Source: Lactobacillus sp. (GTDB taxonomy: Bacteria > Bacillota > Bacilli > Lactobacillales > Lactobacillaceae). From it: a DNA stretch of 64,000 bases. Below, piece by piece: positions 46,001 through 55,707 of the stretch. How positions within the stretch are numbered: the first letter of the stretch is position 1; every line of letters begins with the position of its first letter. Made by a program: the position numbers and the translations under genes. The stretch covers positions 620,001-684,000 of the forward strand of contig JAKVNR010000001.1 of NCBI GenBank assembly GCA_022483245.1. The letters are read 5' to 3'. Under the pieces are notes generated by a model. That model had not been told where the DNA came from, did not search any database, and saw only the letters and a list, made by a program, of their open reading frames with translations.

Positions 46001-49000
46001 TTTAGTTAACTGGCTTTGATCAGTTATTGCTTGACGTTTATGTACAAGTTTTACTTCTAAGCTATTATCACTAGCTTTAAAAGTATAGCTACTTGGAGTA
46101 TCAGCAGATAATTCATAATTTTCTGGCAGTGACAATTTACCTGCTAAACTAATCGTCTGCCCAGTAGTTCCAGTTATATCTTGGCCAGTCAACTGCTTAG
46201 TCGGATCATCACTGTCAATGTAGCTAATATGCAGCGTTTGATCATTAGCGGCATATGTAACAGTAATTGTTTGATCTGCCATCTCGGCAGTTACGGTTTG
46301 ACTAGCAATTTCGCTTAAAGTTTGCTCGCCATCTTTAATGACAGCTGAATAGCCATCAACGCTTGGTACATTAACTGCGTCCCAAGTATCTGTTCCATCT
46401 GCTTTCCAGTCTGTGTAGCTTGTCTCACCAGTTACTAAGTCTTTACTGCCAGTTCTGGTAAACTTCACAGTTTGCGTTTGGGTAGTAGCAGTTTCGCCAG
46501 GCTTAGTAATACTGATTGTTCGCTTAACTTCTTTAGTTAACTGGCTTTGATCAGTAACATCTTCATGCTTATGGTGAAGCGTGATAGTAATAGTTTGGTT
46601 TGGTTCCGCCGTAAATTTGTAAGTCTTGCTTTGGCTAGCATCTGTTGCATAGTTAGCTGGAATAGCCGGTAAATCAACAGTCTGATCAGTTTGACCAGAA
46701 ATTGTTTGGCCTGAGCCAACTTGTTCATTATTCTTATCACCGTCAACAAAGATAACTGTGGCAGTCTGACTGTTAGCAGTATAAGTAATCGTTACAGAGT
46801 CAGTCAGCTTAGTGTCATTTGGATTAATTGTGTACTTAGCAACAGTATTGCCTGCAACGCCATTGATCTTAGCACTATAACCTGCTGGCACTTGCGCTGT
46901 ATATTCAGCCCAATCTTGAGCAGGACTATCAGTTGCGAGTGTCCAATCACCAGCTGTTGTTGCCCCGCTGACTAAGTCTTTGGTAACTGTACGGGTAAAT
47001 TTAACAACTTGGGTTGTTGTCTTTGAACCAGTTGGCAATTGATCATTAATTGTTCTTGTTACTGTCTTGGTCAAAGACTCAGCTGGATGTTCATTGTTTA
47101 CCAGTTTGTGCTTTAAGTGAATGGTTACCGAATCATTGCCAGTTGCCTTGAATTTGTAGCTGGTTGGAATGGTCTGGCCATCAGCTAATACATAATTAGT
47201 TGGTACTGATACTGAAGTTGATGGGTTAACTATTTCATCAGTCTTACCATTAACAACAATATCTGTTCCGACTGGAGAACCATTATTATCATCATCAACA
47301 AACTTGAAACTAATACTTTGGTCTTTAGCTGTGTAATTAATTTTGATCTTTGGATCAACGTAGCCATCTACAGCTTCTTGAGTTGCTACCGTCGCTTGTG
47401 ATGGTGTATAGCCGTCTACTTTCGGAGCATTAACTGCTGCGAATGTACCCTTTGACCATTCACCATACACAAACTCACCGGTAACCGCGTCTTTGGTTGC
47501 CGTTCTAGTTAACGTTGCCGTTTGTGATAAATCTTGCGCAGTTATTCCACCATTGCCATCTGGCACATTAGCAGTAATGGTTCTCTTTACTTCTTCACTA
47601 AGTTTCGCATGTTTGCCATCTTTATCTGTTGTATTCTCGTCGACGGCATCTTGTCTGTGCTTTAAGTGAATGGTTACTGGCTCATTACCATTGGCCTTGA
47701 ACTTGTAGCTGGTCGGCAGGGTTTCGCCCTCAGTCAAAACATAATTATCTGGTGTTTTCACCTGACTAGAAATATCAACTGTTTCATCAGTTTTGCCAGT
47801 AACAACAATGTCAGTGCCTACTTGCTCGCCATTATTATCATCATCAACGAATTTGTAGCTAATACTTTGATCTTTAGCTGTGTAATTAATTTCGATCTTT
47901 GGATCAACGTAGCCATATACAGCTTCTTGGGCTGCTATCGTCGCTTGTGATGGTGTATAGCCATTTACTTTTGGAGCATTAATTTCTGCGAACGTACCTT
48001 TTGACCATGCGCCGTAAACAAACTCTCCGGTAACAGCATCTTTTGTTGCTGTTCTAGTTAACGTTGTCGTTTGTGACAAATCTTGCGCAGTTGTTCCACC
48101 GTTGCCATCTGGTACATTGGCAGTAATTGTTCTCTTTACTTCTTCACTAAGTTTCGCATGATTGCCATCTTTATCTGTTGTGTTCTCGTCGACGGCAACT
48201 TGTTTGTGCTTTAAGTGAACTACTACTGCTGTTGGGTCAGATTGAGTAAATTCATAGCTAGATGGGATTGTTTGACCATCAGCTAATTCGTAATTTTCTG
48301 GCAAAGCAGCATTCCAATTAACGGTCTTTCCTTGGTGACCATTAATCGTAATAGTTTTACCAACTTGCGCACCATTATCGTCATCATCAACAAAAGTTAA
48401 AGTGTTGCTTTCTTGCTTAGCATAGTAAACATCAACAGTTTCATCGCTATCAGTGGCATTCACCGTTTTCGCAGATACGGAAGAAATATTATTCTTCAAA
48501 GTTTGGTCCGAGTATGGGCCATCATAGCCTTCAACGGCCGAAACAGCTTGTGCATCCCATTGAGCGTGATCACTTGTCCAAGCTTGATCTGCACTAACTG
48601 TCTTGCTGCCATCATTTGGGTCAACCCAAGCCTTAATCTTCTTAGTAACCTTGTCGACGATTGCTGTTCGTTTAAAAGTAACCGTCTGCTGGGTTGGATT
48701 ATGACCAGCAATGGCATTGCCTTGCGCATCAACATAGTTGATCGTTCTTGTTACAGTTTTAGTTAAAGCATCTTGATCAGCTTGTGCAACTCCTGCGTCA
48801 TTCCACTGATTAGGATCACTTACTTGCACAGTTTGATGAATCAGGTGAACTTTCACCGGGGTTTCAGTTTCACCGGTAAATGTGTAATTTGTTGGCAAAC
48901 TTTGCCCTGTTGCTAATTCGTAATTTTCTGGCAAAGCAGCATTCCAATTAACGGTCTGTCCTTGGTGACCATTAATCGGAATAGTTTTACCAACTTGCGC

Positions 49001-50101
49001 ACCATTATCGTCATCATCAACAAAAGTTAAAGTGTTGCTTTGCTTTTTAGCGTAGTACAGTGTCACCGTCTGGTTGTCGGTATCAGCGTTAACAGTTTGC
49101 TCAGCAACCTTCTTTTCAGTTGTTAAAGTATTATCGCTATACGGACCATCATAACCATCAATAGCGGTGTCAGCTGTTGTCAGTGCAGACCATTTTGAAT
49201 CACCATTAGTTGACCAAGCTTTACTTTTATCAGTTATTGTCTTAGTGCTATCGCTCGGATCAACCCAACCGGTAATCTTCTTAGTAACCTTGTCAACGAT
49301 CGCTGTCCGAGTAAAGGTAACTTTTTGCGTAGTTGGATTATGCCCGGCAATAGCGTTGCCTTGCGCGTCAACGTACTTGATTGTCCGGGTGACATCTTTG
49401 CTAAAGACAACCCCTGTGTCAGTTGTATCACCGGCTGCAGTTAAATCATCCTGACTCTTAGCCTGAGTAGTTTGGTGAACCAGCTTAATTTGCACTGGCG
49501 TTTGCGTACCAGCAGTCGGTGTAGTAGTTTCAGCCTTAGATACCTTTAACGACTTAGCAGCTGCTGCTAACTTCTTTGCAGTTTGATCAATCTTTAAAGT
49601 TTGCTTTGTTTCATCTTGAGAAGTTGCGTCCTTGTTAGCATCAGCTTTTTCTGTTTGCGTAGCACCTAAAGCAGCAACTTTCTGATCACCGTCATTAGTT
49701 TGGTCAGTTGCACTCTCAACTTTAGTTTGTGACTGATCTGTCTTCTTTACTGTCTGATCTAATCCAGCAGTAGTTTTTGGCTCAGCCGAAGCAGCAGCTA
49801 ATTTAGCAGCTGCAGTAGTTTGGTTTTCATTAGTCTTAGCTATATCAGCTGTATTCTTATTTGCGGATTGCGTACCAGCATCTGCTGCAACCGTGGTTTT
49901 GGCAGCTTCTGTTTTAGCAGTATCACCAGTTCCGCTATTAGTTGTCTCTTCAGTTACAACCGCACTGCCGCTATCCGTTTTCGAAGTAGCAGCTTGCGCC
50001 GTTCCATTCACGCCTAAAAAAGTCATCCCTAGCAGGACTGATGACAGCCCAACGGTCAACTTTCTTAGAGCCCAGCGTTGTTTTTCGCGTTCGCTTAGCA
50101 T
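43082..50101 (-). CDS. Giant Mub-type mucus-binding protein with LPQTG anchor
   Basis: 2339 residues. A YSIRK-type signal peptide (WALRKLTVGLSSVLLGMTFL) is cleaved near AQA-ATS. A Thr/Ala/Lys-rich stalk reaches about residue 230. The rest is 11 tandem Mub units. Each pairs a Mub repeat (TRTI-YVDAQGN; TFKRTAIVDKVT) with a MucBP core (VDDDDNGAQVG and variants, then IHLKHK). The first two units are near-identical, as are units 3 and 4. LPQTG-NESES, a Gly-rich helix and RRKKHE end it. It should bind mucin glycans outside the wall. Its ATG at 50101 has no SD close by. A better-placed ATG at 50115 is out of frame by one base, with an A6 run between. Confidence 0.9.
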   Translation of the reverse strand: MLSEREKQRWALRKLTVGLSSVLLGMTFLGVNGTAQAATSKTDSGSAVVTEETTNSGTGDTAKTEAAKTTVAADAGTQSANKNTADIAKTNENQTTAAAKLAAASAEPKTTAGLDQTVKKTDQSQTKVESATDQTNDGDQKVAALGATQTEKADANKDATSQDETKQTLKIDQTAKKLAAAAKSLKVSKAETTTPTAGTQTPVQIKLVHQTTQAKSQDDLTAAGDTTDTGVVFSKDVTRTIKYVDAQGNAIAGHNPTTQKVTFTRTAIVDKVTKKITGWVDPSDSTKTITDKSKAWSTNGDSKWSALTTADTAIDGYDGPYSDNTLTTEKKVAEQTVNADTDNQTVTLYYAKKQSNTLTFVDDDDNGAQVGKTIPINGHQGQTVNWNAALPENYELATGQSLPTNYTFTGETETPVKVHLIHQTVQVSDPNQWNDAGVAQADQDALTKTVTRTINYVDAQGNAIAGHNPTQQTVTFKRTAIVDKVTKKIKAWVDPNDGSKTVSADQAWTSDHAQWDAQAVSAVEGYDGPYSDQTLKNNISSVSAKTVNATDSDETVDVYYAKQESNTLTFVDDDDNGAQVGKTITINGHQGKTVNWNAALPENYELADGQTIPSSYEFTQSDPTAVVVHLKHKQVAVDENTTDKDGNHAKLSEEVKRTITANVPDGNGGTTAQDLSQTTTLTRTATKDAVTGEFVYGAWSKGTFAEINAPKVNGYTPSQATIAAQEAVYGYVDPKIEINYTAKDQSISYKFVDDDNNGEQVGTDIVVTGKTDETVDISSQVKTPDNYVLTEGETLPTSYKFKANGNEPVTIHLKHRQDAVDENTTDKDGKHAKLSEEVKRTITANVPDGNGGITAQDLSQTATLTRTATKDAVTGEFVYGEWSKGTFAAVNAPKVDGYTPSQATVATQEAVDGYVDPKIKINYTAKDQSISFKFVDDDNNGSPVGTDIVVNGKTDEIVNPSTSVSVPTNYVLADGQTIPTSYKFKATGNDSVTIHLKHKLVNNEHPAESLTKTVTRTINDQLPTGSKTTTQVVKFTRTVTKDLVSGATTAGDWTLATDSPAQDWAEYTAQVPAGYSAKINGVAGNTVAKYTINPNDTKLTDSVTITYTANSQTATVIFVDGDKNNEQVGSGQTISGQTDQTVDLPAIPANYATDASQSKTYKFTAEPNQTITITLHHKHEDVTDQSQLTKEVKRTISITKPGETATTQTQTVKFTRTGSKDLVTGETSYTDWKADGTDTWDAVNVPSVDGYSAVIKDGEQTLSEIASQTVTAEMADQTITVTYAANDQTLHISYIDSDDPTKQLTGQDITGTTGQTISLAGKLSLPENYELSADTPSSYTFKASDNSLEVKLVHKRQAITDQSQLTKEIKRIINITEPGKAATTQTQTVKFTRTGSKDLVTGDTSYTDWQADGTDTWAEVSVPTVSGYTPSQATIAAETVDPKTATDQTVTITYTANDQDITVTYVDDDDSTRHPQDETIHGKTGQTINVAEQLKNVPNGYDLADSTISYTVKAEGANTVEVHLKHHLEDLTDETKTFTRTIIEHQPSGDQTKTQTATFKRTAKLDKVTNQTINGAWTAASEGSDKWAEYVPTAVAGYTPSEVQVAEETVDPNTATDQTVEINYTPAEHTIKVKFVDDDAGGAQVGAIATISGKTGATIDLPGTPTNYDLASGQNATYKVTSDSDQTVEVHLTHKHEAINDPSELTKEITRTISITKPGETATTQTQTVKFTRTGSKDLVTERKTYTEWQAEGGKDSWESVTVPTVAGYTPSQTTIAAEKVDPKTATNQTVTITYTANDQTITVKYVDDDAGGAQVGETSTISGKTGTSITLPTYQDNRYESKAGTYEVTGASDQTVEVHLTHKHQSSQSTKNISRTIVLDIPGQTQPETITQTVKFVQNNDTDLVTNQVKQGVWTVSGSDKWDAYTPKAVAGYTPSQNSVAEQTVTSDTPNTTVTITYSQNAKSAKITFVDDDNGGQQIGQPVTINGQAGTSLDLSSDIPTNYQLVSASDNTYVFTTDENQTKTIHLKHKTESVTDSKTVKRTITENIPGKSPKTTDQEVVFTRTGTKDLVTNQTTYGAWDVGTNGGKWAAYTPTAVPGYTPSVSTVSEQTVTPETGNATVTITYTKQSQSVSASVKFIDADNHDASVSGSATIQGTVDEQADLSQLTLPANYELAPGQSYTFTSDQGQTVTLKLKHKLQVQADQTKTVTRTIVEHIPGQTETTRTTQTVTFKRTVATDLVTNQPVYGNWQADGDSQWQVVGISSTGDTNSQPGEVPSTAGTIATPNAVNNQQTAKANTEQDKLPQTGNESESAIGIGLAIGASLLGLAGADRRKKHE

Positions 50102-50115
50102 TCTTTTTTATTCAT
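50095..50115 (-). promoter_or_regulatory. Six-codon upstream ORF overlapping the giant Mub start
   Basis: ATG AAT AAA AAA GAA TGC TAA follows the SD GAGGTG by 8 nt. Its stop overlaps the Mub ATG (ATGCTAA). Adding one A to the A6 run (50104-50109) would fuse MNKKR to the Mub frame. It may couple or switch Mub translation. Confidence 0.6.
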
Positions 50116-50150
50116 GATGAACACACCTCTATGAATCTTCCATAACTAGC

Positions 50151-52952
50151 TTAATCATAACACTTTGTGATTGCTGTTTCAATTCTAGGCGCTGCTAGTC
50201 CAGCAGCTTCTGGCAAGTACCCTGCTACTCGTTTAGCAGTTACTTCTTGGAAGCTGTCTTTACTCTGCCAGTCCTGCCATTCAACTTCATCGGTAACTAG
50301 ATCATGTGTGCCTTGGCGAGTAAAGTTGAGCTCTTGGACCGACTGCGGAGCTACTTCAGTCCCATCAGTCAGGCAAAAAGCAACTTCCCATCTAGCTTGT
50401 GCCTGCTCAGTTAATTTCTTAACTGCATGCTGCAAGTGTACCGTTAAAGTCAGTGGCCCATCAGTGAAGCTGGTTTGCTTGCTCCAATCGGTAGCAGCAA
50501 TTTGATAGCCTTTTTGCATGACTAGAGTTGCAGTTCTTTCAGCTGGCCAAGCAACTTTAGCACCAATTTTACCAGCGCTTTCAATGACAGCTACCTCAGT
50601 TTGCGTTGCATCATCAATAAAGACAAATTTAGCTACCCCAGCTTGCTCACGGTAAATTACTTTTTGCCGCAACTCTAACTGGTTACCGACCACCAATTTT
50701 GACAAATCAACTGCTGGCGGTGCAATGACAGATTTTTCCGGCTTATAACCCGCAATCTTGGGAGCAGGCAAATCCGTTAATTCATGGTTAGCTTGCCACT
50801 TGCCCCAAGTTTGCTTCTTAGTAATCAGGTCTAGTTGACCTTCGCGCTCATAAATGACGGTTTGTTTAGCTGCCGGAACTCCCAGCGAGCTGCCATCTGC
50901 CAGCACAAACTCCACCACACGCAAAACAGAGCTGGTTTGTTTGCCGAGTGACTTGCGCTGGTGGGTCAATTCAACTACGAATTGCTGCGGTTTAGCTAAA
51001 AACTTGACGTCTTCTTGCCAATTAGAGGCTCGCTTAGCCCAACCAGCTTGTTTGAGCTGCTTGAGTTGTTCAACCACCGGCGGCTGAAATTTTATAGTCT
51101 GTCCTAAGACGCCTGTAACTACAGCCGAGGAAAGCGGCCGCTTTTCTTCGGCATCGACAATGGTCAAAACAGCTTGCCCAACCTGTTCACTGTCTCTAGC
51201 GTAGACAAACGTTTTCTCAATTACTCGGGCACTATCAGCAGTTAGCGTTTGCAAATCAATACTTTCTGCATCTAGCCTTGGAATTAGCGACCGATAACCT
51301 GGCAATTTCAGCGCAGATAGCGCAGCAAAATTACGGCCTGTTTCCGGTGTCCAATCCGACAGCCAGTCACGCTGCCCAGTAACTTTATCTTCTAAGTAAG
51401 TCCGGTTAAAGCGCAGTTCACGCTGATCTGGATCCTGCAGCGGCGATCCCATTGTCGAAACATAGTGAATCCGTTCCGTTACTTTAGCCAACACCGTTTG
51501 TTTTTCATGTCGGTGTACAAAGTGCACTGAGTAATTATTAGCTAAGCGGTCAGCCTTAAACTTTGCTCCACCATCTGGCCAGTTGCTTTTAGCTGAATCT
51601 AGCTGGTAGCCTTGCCGCAAGTAGTCAGCAATGCGTGTTTTAGGATCAATTGAAAATGAAACTTTATCGCCAATTGCGCCGTGGATCGAAGCAGCTTCCA
51701 TAATGAGCGGCTTGCCCTGTTCATCATCAAAAAAAGTAATGGCGGCAGCTGTTTGCGCAGCTTTAACAGCAGGATAAACTACCCGCTTGTTAATGACTAG
51801 ATCGCTGCCTGGGCGGTTGAGCCCATCTAAGTCAGCCAGTTCTTGCTGACTGACAGCCACTAGCTGCGTTTCAGGCAGGCTGCTAAAGCCCGCCTTAGGA
51901 CTAGCAAGTTTTGGTGAAACGACAGCTTGCAAGCGCCCCGTTTGTTCCCACTTTTGCCAATGAGCATTGCCAGTTGCCAAATCCTGCCAACCATCACGGC
52001 TGAAAAACATCCGCTGCTGAACAGGTTTAATTCCAGTTGGCGTGCCATCGCCATATTGGTAACTAATTTTTAAAGTTATCGCGGTTGTTTGACGATTTAA
52101 TGCTTGATGTTCATGCTTGAAGTGAACTGCAAATTCATTATTGCCTAAACGATAATGCGGGTTAAGCGGCAAATTCTCGGTCACGAGCAGCAGGTGCTGA
52201 TTCTTAAAAGTTGCTGCGCGTTCATTGATTTCCACTGGAAAATTAATCGGCGCACCAAAGTAGCCCCAAACACGGTCAATTGCCAGGACTTTATTTTCAT
52301 CATCGTCAAAATAAGTCACCGTGGCTTGTTGACGCAAAGCTGGGTAAGTCACATGCTTCAGCTAAGTAGTTTTTTCATCATCGACCAGTTGCAGCTGCAA
52401 ACTAGCCAAATCACTAGCTGTCAGCCAAACCTGTTTTTGATTCGGCTGACCACTAAAGCCAGGAACTGGTTGTTGAATTAGCGGCGAGGCAATTGCTGGC
52501 ATGGCGCCAGTATCTGCATAAGTCCACGCACTCCAAGTTACAGCCTGTGCGGGATCAGTCGCTGCCAAATTGCGTTCTCCCCGGCGCACAAATGGCAAGG
52601 TCAGACTTTTTGACGGGGCAGCAATTTGTCCGCTGCTGTAGTGATAAGTCACCATTAACTTAACTTGGGCAGTCTGGGTAATAGTTTGTATTTGCGGTAA
52701 AAACTGCAAACTGTCTAAGGTCTGGGCAGCTTGCGTAGCTAGTGCTTGTTTAGAAGCTGCCGTCAGCTGATAATGGCGAGTTTCAACAGCCGCAATTGCT
52801 TGCTGCAGCAAGTCAGCCTGTGCTGGAACCGGTTCGTGCACTGGCTGCTCGTGCGTATCCACCAATTTAACCAGCGGCGGCTGTGTTTCCGAACGCTGGT
52901 TATTATTCGGCGGAATAATAATGTTTCCTTTCTGGTTTTGAGCTTTCTCCAT
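50151..52952 (-). pseudogene. Leaderless Mub-like protein interrupted by an in-frame TAG
   Basis: The ORFs 52362..52952 and 50151..52352 lie in the same frame, separated only by TAG at 52362-52364. The site reads DDEKTT-stop-LKHVTYPA, where a parallel repeat has NKRVVYPA. Joined, it is 933 residues. Four Mub/MucBP-like units are visible (TYFDDDENK; TFFDDEQGK; TIVDAEEKR; VFIDDATQT). There is no signal peptide and no LPXTG motif; it begins MEKAQNQKGN after TAGGAG and ends ETAITKCYD. It lies 50 nt upstream of the giant Mub and may be the head of its operon. Most likely a decayed or rearranged mub copy. Confidence 0.75.
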
Positions 52953-53148
52953 GGTAGCAAACTCCTACATTAACTTCATTAAACGTTATTCTACCACTTT
53001 TAGCACGTTCTTTTGGGTACTGATCACAACAATTCTTAATAATTGCTAAAATTAACTTGCAATTACCACCTGCGCCGGATTTTCAGCTATAATTAGCGCT
53101 GGCATGAACCAATAATTTTTAGAAAGATGCGGACTTGCGCGTTTAACA

Positions 53149-53745
53149 ATGATCACAACTTCTTTGAGCATTTTTATAGCTGCCACGATCGCCTTCACCG
53201 GGCTGACCCTGGGCATAGCCAATTCCAAACATTTTTTAGTGCTCGACCGCCTGCTGCAGCGGCGTTTATTCGTGCGTGATGAAAAACCCATTAGCCATTT
53301 TTTGTCGGTGATTTTAGCGCCGAAAATGCTGGTTCTTTGGGACTTCATCTTAGCGGCTGGGTTAATTTTGCACGGTAAAATTCTCGCCGCTGGCTGGGCG
53401 CTAGCCACCCTTGCCTTTGCGGACTTGTGCGGGATTGCCGTCAAACATCTGATTAAGCGGCAGCGGCCTTACAATCACGCCGATAACAAAACCGGCTGGT
53501 CTTTCCCAAGCGGGCATATTTTGGGCGCCACGACCATGATCATTATCATCTGGATCCTGCTTGGCAGCCAATTACCAGCAGCATTATTAGCCGGCCTGAT
53601 TATTGTCGGATTGACACTAGCTTTTGCCCGGCTGGAAGCTGGTGCCCATTACCCGGCTGATTTACTTGGAGCAGCCTTACTGGCCCTAGCCTGCTGCTCG
53701 ATTTCTGTTTTTTGCTGGACTAATTTACCGATCATTTTTGCCTAA
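53149..53745 (+). CDS. PAP2-family membrane phosphatase
   Basis: 198 residues with about six helices. The three acid phosphatase signatures are present: KHLIKRQRP (KxxxxxxRP), FPSGH, and ARLEAGAHYPADLLGA (loose SRxxxxxHxxxD). It probably dephosphorylates lipid phosphates such as undecaprenyl or phosphatidylglycerol phosphate at the membrane. SD is weak. It stands alone. Confidence 0.9.
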   Translation: MITTSLSIFIAATIAFTGLTLGIANSKHFLVLDRLLQRRLFVRDEKPISHFLSVILAPKMLVLWDFILAAGLILHGKILAAGWALATLAFADLCGIAVKHLIKRQRPYNHADNKTGWSFPSGHILGATTMIIIIWILLGSQLPAALLAGLIIVGLTLAFARLEAGAHYPADLLGAALLALACCSISVFCWTNLPIIFA

Positions 53746-53761
53746 ACCAAGCGATTAAATC

Positions 53762-53793
53762 AAAAGCGATTAGTGTATACTAATCGCTTTTTT
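53762..53793 (+). terminator. Terminator of the PAP2 gene
   Basis: AAAAGCGATTAGT-GTAT-ACTAATCGCTTTTTT, 17 nt after the stop codon. Confidence 0.88.
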
Positions 53794-53886
53794 GTTTTTA
53801 AATTAAAATTGCATTCTCAAATTGATCCTAACAGGTTACACTTAAGATGTGACTAGTAAGTTTTATTTTTTTAGGAGGAACGAACG

Positions 53887-54963
53887 GTGAAGTTCAGTCA
53901 AATTATCAAGGCTTCCGGCATTGTCCTGGCAGCTGGCATGCTATTAACAGCATGTTCAAACAGTTCCAAGTCATCCAAGGGCAAGTCAACCAAGGATTCA
54001 ATTGCGCTGGTTACCAACAACACTGGGGTTGATGACCACTCATTTAACCAATCCGCTTGGCAAGGCTTGAAAGCCTACGGTAAGAAGTACGGCTTGCGTA
54101 AAGGTACTGGCGGCTACAACTACTTTGAATCTAGTTCAGCTTCTGACCACGTGCCAAACATTGAATCAGCCATTAGTGCTAAGTACAAGACCATCGTTGG
54201 TGTTGGGATCGAATTAACTGACCCAATCAGATCTGAATCCAAGAAGCACCCGAAGACCAACTTCTTGCTGATTGATAACGTTGTTAAGCGGCCAAACGTT
54301 GTGTCAGCCACTTTTAAGAGTCAAGACTCTTGTTACTTAGCTGGTTTAGCTGCTGCTTACACGACCAAGACTAATAAAGTTGGTTTTATCGGCGGCGGCC
54401 ACAATGCGGTTATCGACTTGTTTGAAGCTGGCTACCTGGCCGGTGTTAAGGCTGGTGCCAAGGCCCAAGGCAAGAAGATCAAAGTTTACGACGACTATGT
54501 TGGCAACTTCACTGGTGTCGACAAGGCTAAGATCATTGCCAAGAGTATGTACGCTCACGGCGCTGACGTAGTTATGCACGCAGCTGCTACTGCTGGTGAA
54601 GGCCTCTTCCAAGAAGCTAAGGACATTAACCAAAAGCAGCCTGCTGACAAGAAAGTTTGGGCAATTGGTGTTGACTCTGACCAATCAAGCCTGGGCAAGT
54701 ACACAGCTAGCGACAAGAAGAAGTCTAACTTTACTTTGACTTCAGTTATGAAGGGTTGCGACACTGTTTGTGAAGATATTGCCACTAAGGCTCACCAAGG
54801 CAAGTTCCCTGGCGGCAAGCACCTGGTTTACGGTTTGGAGCACAACGGGACTTATGTTCTGAAAGGCAACCAAAGCGACAAGTGCTGGGCAGCTGTTCAA
54901 AAAGCCCGCAAGGATATTATTGCCGGCAAGATCAAGGTACCAACAGATCCTAAATCAAATTAA
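53887..54963 (+). CDS. BMP-family nucleoside-binding lipoprotein
   Basis: 358 residues from GTG at 53887 after the SD TAGGAGGAAC. The lipobox LLTAC gives a lipid-anchored exported protein. The family motifs are clear (VTNNTGVDDHSFNQSAWQGL; VGFIGGGHNAVIDLFEAGYL; WAIGVDSDQ). Homologues (BmpA/PnrA) bind nucleosides for an ABC importer; the transporter's other genes are not in this window. It lies next to pyrR-uraA, which fits nucleoside salvage. Confidence 0.94.
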   Translation: MKFSQIIKASGIVLAAGMLLTACSNSSKSSKGKSTKDSIALVTNNTGVDDHSFNQSAWQGLKAYGKKYGLRKGTGGYNYFESSSASDHVPNIESAISAKYKTIVGVGIELTDPIRSESKKHPKTNFLLIDNVVKRPNVVSATFKSQDSCYLAGLAAAYTTKTNKVGFIGGGHNAVIDLFEAGYLAGVKAGAKAQGKKIKVYDDYVGNFTGVDKAKIIAKSMYAHGADVVMHAAATAGEGLFQEAKDINQKQPADKKVWAIGVDSDQSSLGKYTASDKKKSNFTLTSVMKGCDTVCEDIATKAHQGKFPGGKHLVYGLEHNGTYVLKGNQSDKCWAAVQKARKDIIAGKIKVPTDPKSN

Positions 54964-54970
54964 GTCTAGG

Positions 54971-55136
54971 TTGACAAATCATTCGGAAACGAGTTTAATC
55001 AAAAGCGGTAACTGTTAGCGATGACCTTTAAAATTAGTCCAGTGAGGCTAAGAAGGAAATCTACCGCTTGGCAGGTCTTTGGCCTGCCCATAAGTAGAAA
55101 GACCAACTTGCACACTGGTGCAGGCTGGTCTTTTTT
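54971..55136 (+). promoter_or_regulatory. pyrR-uraA promoter and PyrR-controlled attenuator
   Basis: TTGACA (54971-54976), a 17-nt spacer and TTTAAT (54994-54999) form the promoter. AGTCCAGTGAGGCTAAGAAGG (55036 on) is the PyrR-binding loop type. The terminator GACCAACTTGCAC-ACTG-GTGCAGGCTGGTC plus T6 (55098-55136) follows. PyrR with UMP should favour termination. Confidence 0.9.
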
Positions 55137-55167
55137 CATGGGTCATCATAGTTAGAAAGGACGAACA

Positions 55168-55707
55168 ATGAGTAAACAAGTTCTAGACGGCCCCGGCATT
55201 AAGCGTGCCTTAATGCGGATGACCTATGAAGTCGTAGAAAGGAATAAAGGCACTGACCAGCTAGCATTGGTCGGGATCAAAACCCGCGGCTGGTATTTAG
55301 CCCAGCGCATGGCAGCCAATTTAGAAAAAATCGAGCAAGTTAAGTTGCCAGTCACTAGCCTCGATATTACCGCCTACCGCGATGACCTGCCCCTGTCTGA
55401 AAAGCAAGCCAACAATCACAAGCAATTTGATTTAGACATTAACGGGAAAAACATCGTCCTAGTCGATGATGTTCTTTATTCCGGCCGCACTATTCGAGCT
55501 GCCATGGATGCCTTAATGGACCACGGCCGGCCGGCGCGGATTTACCTGGCAATTTTAGTTGACCGCGGCCACCGCGAGCTGCCCATCAGACCCGATTTTG
55601 TCGGAAAAAACATCCCAACTTCGAAAAACGAAGACGTGCAAGTTTGCCTGCAAGAAGTTGACCAGCGTGATGGCATCTTTTTAGCTGACGGAAAGGAGCA
55701 AGCATGA
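55168..55707 (+). CDS. pyrR: Bifunctional pyr operon regulator / uracil phosphoribosyltransferase
   Basis: 179 residues. The PRPP-binding motif is VLVDDVLYSGRTIRAAMDAL. It binds the attenuator loop in its own leader in response to UMP and has weak uracil phosphoribosyltransferase activity. ATG follows AAAGGACG. Its stop overlaps the uraA start (ATGA), so the two are translationally coupled. Confidence 0.97.
   Translation: MSKQVLDGPGIKRALMRMTYEVVERNKGTDQLALVGIKTRGWYLAQRMAANLEKIEQVKLPVTSLDITAYRDDLPLSEKQANNHKQFDLDINGKNIVLVDDVLYSGRTIRAAMDALMDHGRPARIYLAILVDRGHRELPIRPDFVGKNIPTSKNEDVQVCLQEVDQRDGIFLADGKEQA

Noticed and set aside
43082-50101. Regularly spaced repeats of about 250-600 bp that could suggest a repeat array, and many plus-strand ORFs (for example 44522, 45029, 47666)
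   Set aside because: They are the coding repeats of the Mub protein and their antisense shadows; there are no short direct repeats with unique spacers, so no CRISPR array.
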